Under the pieces are notes generated by a model, which ran no database searches, was not told where the DNA came from, and worked only from the letters and a program-made list of their open reading frames with translations. The position numbers were made by a program, and so were the translations under genes. From positions 1-35,701 of the forward strand of contig CAJMSU010000015.1 in assembly GCA_905216155.1 (NCBI GenBank): 35,701 nucleotides of DNA, in the 5' to 3' direction. How positions within the stretch are numbered: position 1 is the stretch's first letter; every line of letters begins with the position of its first letter. Shown piece by piece: positions 32,907 to 35,701 of the stretch. Origin of the DNA: an uncultured bacterium. GTDB taxonomy: Bacteria > Bacillota_I > Bacilli_A > RF39 > UBA660.

Positions 32907-33264
32907 TATCATTTCTAATAGATGATAAATATTTTTCTATCATACTATTTTGTATCTTTAAGAATTCAATTTTAGTTCCTATTGCTCGTTCATCTTCAAA
33001 ATATCCAAGATAATGAAATCGATTCTTTACTTTAGTTAAGCATTCAATATTTTCTTCTAATGCTTTAACAATGTTTTCAATAACATCTTCATCTTTTTTA
33101 GGTTTGGGTTCTTCTTTAACTTCTGGAACTTTAATCTTATTTCCTATAATTAAATTTCTAATATATTCAGATTGAGATAAGTTTAGTCTTGAAGAATCTC
33201 TTTTCAAAATAAATTTTTCATCATCACTTAAAAACACATTAACTTTATTATTTCTTATTCTCAT
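32890..33264 (-). CDS. mobC: MobC-like relaxosome protein (ribbon-helix-helix)
   Basis: 124 residues. The N-terminal part VNVFLSDDEKFILKRDSSRL followed by NLSQSEYIRNLIIG is a ribbon-helix-helix DNA-binding unit typical of MobC/relaxosome accessory proteins. The rest is a Lys/Glu-rich helical region. It would bind oriT and help the relaxase nick. GAAAGGAG lies ~8 nt upstream of the ATG, right beside the palindromic region at 33296-33382. A relaxase gene normally follows mobC; here the next minus-strand gene is missing and the plus-strand GNAT lies there instead. Confidence 0.8.
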   Translation of the reverse strand: MRIRNNKVNVFLSDDEKFILKRDSSRLNLSQSEYIRNLIIGNKIKVPEVKEEPKPKKDEDVIENIVKALEENIECLTKVKNRFHYLGYFEDERAIGTKIEFLKIQNSMIEKYLSSIRNDKDNAN

Positions 33265-33382
33265 AATTTAAAGTCTCCTTTCTAAAATTTAAGGGTATGG
33301 GAATTCCCATATACGAATTTGTACGGGAGTATAAATTCAGTGCTTGCCAGACAAAATGTGTGAGTACGTACTCACACATTTT
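33265..33382. other. oriT-like region with two perfect palindromes
   Basis: TATGGGAATTCCCATA (33296-33311) and a perfect 30-nt palindrome at 33353-33382 (arms beginning AAAATGTGTGAG) flank TGCTTGCCA (33341-33349). That octamer context resembles the nick region I recall from pC221/pC223-type MobC/MobA origins. The large palindrome also overlaps the stop codon of tnpV and could serve as its terminator. Confidence 0.55.
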
Positions 33383-33734
33383 CTGTATAAATTAGTTCTT
33401 TTAATACAACTTCTTCTGCAGTATTTTTATAATTATTCATTAATTTTACCCATTCAAGTTGGTTTGTTTCTTTACTTTTTTCAGATAGTTTTTCATCTGA
33501 TTTTTTATGACTTTCCATCAAAGTATTTAATAAAATTTCTGCATCTTTACTTACTGAAATAAGATGATTAGTGAGTTCATCTTTCATTAAAAGTGTAGTG
33601 TAAAGTGCTTTTTTATGTGCTTTTAAATAATCAAGTCTTAACATTCCATACTTATTTATTGTTCCTTTTTTATTATCGTTTAAAGTTAGATTTGGTAATT
33701 TATAATCACCAATTTTTGTATATTTCAATTCCAT
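33372..33734 (-). CDS. tnpV: TnpV-like transposon protein
   Basis: 120 residues. YGMLRLDYLKAHKKALYTTL and WVKLMNNYKNTAEEVVLKEL are the two hallmark blocks of TnpV (as in Tn4451-type elements and relatives). Its function is not established; it is regularly found next to the large serine recombinase. AAAGGAA precedes the ATG. It lies 3 nt downstream of the recombinase stop, hence one operon. Ends in TGA inside the 30-nt palindrome. Confidence 0.88.
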   Translation of the reverse strand: MELKYTKIGDYKLPNLTLNDNKKGTINKYGMLRLDYLKAHKKALYTTLLMKDELTNHLISVSKDAEILLNTLMESHKKSDEKLSEKSKETNQLEWVKLMNNYKNTAEEVVLKELIYTENV

Positions 33735-33737
33735 AAT

Positions 33738-35576
33738 TTAATCATTTCCTTTCTTATTTGGTTTGTTAGGATTGTAAGTAACAATACCATATTTTGTTTC
33801 AATATCTTCTTTATTTATGATTGATTTTGTTTTTATTTCAGTAGATGATATTGGTACAATTCTTATAATTTTTTCATTTTTTTTAGGTGTAAATTCACCA
33901 ATAATATTACCTGTATCTTCATCAACTTTCTCATAAAGTTGGTACATTTTTGTTTCATAAAATTCATTTAATCTATCTAAATATTCTTGTACTTGTTCAT
34001 TAGAAATATTAGGGCTACCAATAATAAATTCTTCTTTACCATTAATCTCAACTGGTACTAGCACATCTAATATTCCTTTATATAAAAACTTCATTAAGTT
34101 ATTTATATAACTCTTTCTAAAATTAATTTTATCTATATGAAGTTCATTGTTTTTATCTTTTGTTAGAATAATTGACTCAATAAATTTAGATATAAATTCT
34201 TGTTTTTCATCTTTTGTTTTACTTTTCCAATTTGTTTTAACAACATCATTTAAAGTATCTAATCTTATCATAGTTTCTCGTTCAATATCTCTATCTGCCA
34301 TTAATTGTTGTGGTGTAAAAGTTATATTATCTAAGTATAAAAGTTCTGATTTTCTTTGTTCTAAAATTTCTAATTTTTCTTCAATTAGTTTATAATCTTC
34401 TGAAAAATCTTCCATTTCGACAATACCACTCATATATGCTTTTTTAATACGTTCTTTTTGTTTTATTAACCCATTAATCTCTTTATCTATATCATCAGTT
34501 TTCGTTGGTTTATGGTCTGCTAAAATAGGTAAAAAATACTTTTTAACTGCCATATCATACTCAACTAAATCATAGATAAATTGCATTAAACATTCTTCGA
34601 TTTTATCTTCACGATAATTTAAATGACATTTTTCACAATTATAATACATATACTTTTTCTTCTTGCCACCAGAACCTTTACATTTCATTATTCTTCCACA
34701 AGTAGGACACTTAATCTTTTGAAAGAATAAATAAACTCTATCTCTAGTATAAGTTCTTTGATTAATTTCTTTTTGTCTTTGGCATTCTTCCCACATTGCA
34801 CGTGATATTATTTGCTCAACAACATTCATATAAATAACAGGTTCTTTGTTTTCTTTTTTAGCAATTCTTTTATATTGCTCATAATCTCCCATATAGATTT
34901 TGTTATCAATTATCTTTTGAATAGTCGTGTCTTTCCATTTCTTTGGATTTAATAATTTTTCTTTATTAAAGATATTTGATATTTGCTGAAAACTTTTGCC
35001 TTCCAAATATAACTTAAATATTCTTTCAATAACAGGTTTAGTTGTTTCATCAACAATAGTTTTTTTATTACCATCTTTCTTATATCCTAGTGGGGCAGGA
35101 CCTGGTAAATGACTTGACTTAATTGCTCCATTAAGTCCAAATTTAGTTCTTTCCGATACAATTTCAATTTCTAATTGTGATAATACTGTTAGCATTCTTA
35201 CAAAAAATCTTCCGTTAGCAGTAGAAGTATTAACATCATCTCTATCACAAACAAGATAACAATTATATTTTTCTAACTGAGATATTAGTTCTTCTAAATC
35301 ACGAACTGAACGAGTAACTCTATCTAGTTTGTAGGCTACAATATAATTGATTTTTCCGTTTCTCATATCTTGTAGCATTTCTTTAAATGCTGGTCTATGT
35401 TCCATATCTTTTGCAGATATTCCTGCATCTTCATAAACTTTAAATACTTCATAGTCCTTAAATGCACAGAGTTGTAATAACTTTTCTTTTTGTTCTCCTA
35501 ATGAAAATCCTTCTCGTGCCTGATCCTCTGTTGAAACACGAATATAAACTGCTGCAATCTTCCTTTCATTATTCAT
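33738..35576 (-). CDS. tnpX: Large serine recombinase, TnpX-like
   Basis: 612 residues. Resolvase catalytic domain (about 8-150) with VYIRVSTEDQAREGFSLGEQ (nucleophile Ser15), KLDRVTRSV and ERTKFGLNGAIKS. Recombinase domain (about 160-280), zinc ribbon IKCPTCGRIMKCKG…YNCEKC (about 290-330), and a coiled coil and C-terminal domain. The enzyme catalyses excision and integration of a mobilizable element. I chose ATG 35576 (AAAGGAGG upstream); in-frame codons further upstream lie in the terminator leader. Same architecture as the broken recombinase at 20002-21858 but clearly diverged, so two independent elements. Confidence 0.93.
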   Translation of the reverse strand: MNNERKIAAVYIRVSTEDQAREGFSLGEQKEKLLQLCAFKDYEVFKVYEDAGISAKDMEHRPAFKEMLQDMRNGKINYIVAYKLDRVTRSVRDLEELISQLEKYNCYLVCDRDDVNTSTANGRFFVRMLTVLSQLEIEIVSERTKFGLNGAIKSSHLPGPAPLGYKKDGNKKTIVDETTKPVIERIFKLYLEGKSFQQISNIFNKEKLLNPKKWKDTTIQKIIDNKIYMGDYEQYKRIAKKENKEPVIYMNVVEQIISRAMWEECQRQKEINQRTYTRDRVYLFFQKIKCPTCGRIMKCKGSGGKKKKYMYYNCEKCHLNYREDKIEECLMQFIYDLVEYDMAVKKYFLPILADHKPTKTDDIDKEINGLIKQKERIKKAYMSGIVEMEDFSEDYKLIEEKLEILEQRKSELLYLDNITFTPQQLMADRDIERETMIRLDTLNDVVKTNWKSKTKDEKQEFISKFIESIILTKDKNNELHIDKINFRKSYINNLMKFLYKGILDVLVPVEINGKEEFIIGSPNISNEQVQEYLDRLNEFYETKMYQLYEKVDEDTGNIIGEFTPKKNEKIIRIVPISSTEIKTKSIINKEDIETKYGIVTYNPNKPNKKGND

Positions 35577-35604
35577 GATCTTTCCTCCTTTTCTTTTAAT
35601 GAAA

Positions 35605-35639
35605 GGCACCAAAAAAGGTGTCACATAACAAGACACCTT
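35605..35639 (-). terminator. Attenuator-like terminator in the recombinase leader
   Basis: On the minus strand AAGGTGTC (35639 to 35632) pairs with GACACCTT (35622 to 35615), followed by T's. A third segment, GGTGCC (35610 to 35605), could pair with GACACC (one mismatch) instead and compete, just before AAAGGAGG. Confidence 0.6.
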
Positions 35640-35701
35640 ATACTTTATATTGATTATTTACACGACAAAATAAACCAATATTATGGGAGTATATAAACTC
35701 T

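Noticed and set aside
35640..35701. Right end or att site of the TnpX element
   Set aside because: The window stops ~125 nt upstream of the recombinase start codon, and no second copy of a junction sequence could be identified.

Overview
ORGANISM. The window is very AT-rich, with TAA- or TAG-terminated genes, strong purine-rich ribosome binding sites and extended -10 promoters. Gene content (fmt, ffh, a CotD-like spore coat protein, a BspA-type surface repeat protein, Tn4451-like mobile modules) points to a low-GC Bacillota, probably a gut lineage of Bacilli related to Mollicutes/RF39 or Erysipelotrichia. That placement is inference. The standard code fits: Trp is TGG, and TGA ends two genes in the accessory part. 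LAYOUT. (a) 1-8810 is mostly housekeeping: the end of a BspA/DUF285 protein, a HerA-like ATPase, an unknown tail-anchored protein coupled to fmt, a membrane-anchored protein, ffh (SRP54), a convergent protein with kinase-like motifs, a CotD-like coat protein and an ASCH protein. (b) 8817-10400 is a small accessory pocket beside two tRNA genes. It holds a wrecked transglutaminase-like gene and an Abi_2/AbiF-type HEPN gene. That gene is flanked by two inward-facing hairpin-terminator RNAs that share an identical 12-nt loop on different stems. (c) 10600-16384 holds tRNA-Pro and tRNA-Arg, a UV damage endonuclease, a DUF3298 protein, an HdeD-like protein, two envelope proteins, and a yybP-ykoY (Mn2+) riboswitch controlling a CaCA-family cation exchanger. 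(d) 16517-18681 holds a putative PD-(D/E)XK protein, an unknown gene and a structured-RNA candidate. (e) 18764-23460, all on the minus strand, is a decayed mobilizable element: frameshifted MobV relaxase, probable oriT, frameshifted large serine recombinase, an uncharacterised 252-aa protein behind an attenuator-like leader, and two small proteins. (f) 23594-28116 is a four-gene operon: an anchored protein with an N-terminal frameshift in an A7 tract, a membrane protein, and a MacB/FtsX-type ABC pair. (g) 28281-31257 is a two-gene operon encoding a 65-aa single-span membrane protein and a 923-aa TPR / GreAB-C-like / PIN protein, a predicted conflict system. (h) 31408-35701 is a Tn4451-like mobilizable element: intact TnpX-type recombinase, TnpV, MobC and an oriT-like region, but no relaxase in the window. 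Beside it lie a beta-lactamase-fold hydrolase and a GNAT gene with a premature stop. HOW IT FITS TOGETHER. Core genes occupy the first 16 kb. The rest is an accessory zone with two generations of serine-recombinase elements, several probable conflict genes and several terminator-controlled leaders. The best candidates for undescribed biology are the AbiF-like gene with twin flanking RNAs, the small-membrane-protein plus TPR-GreAB-C-PIN operon, and the structured RNA at 18559-18681.
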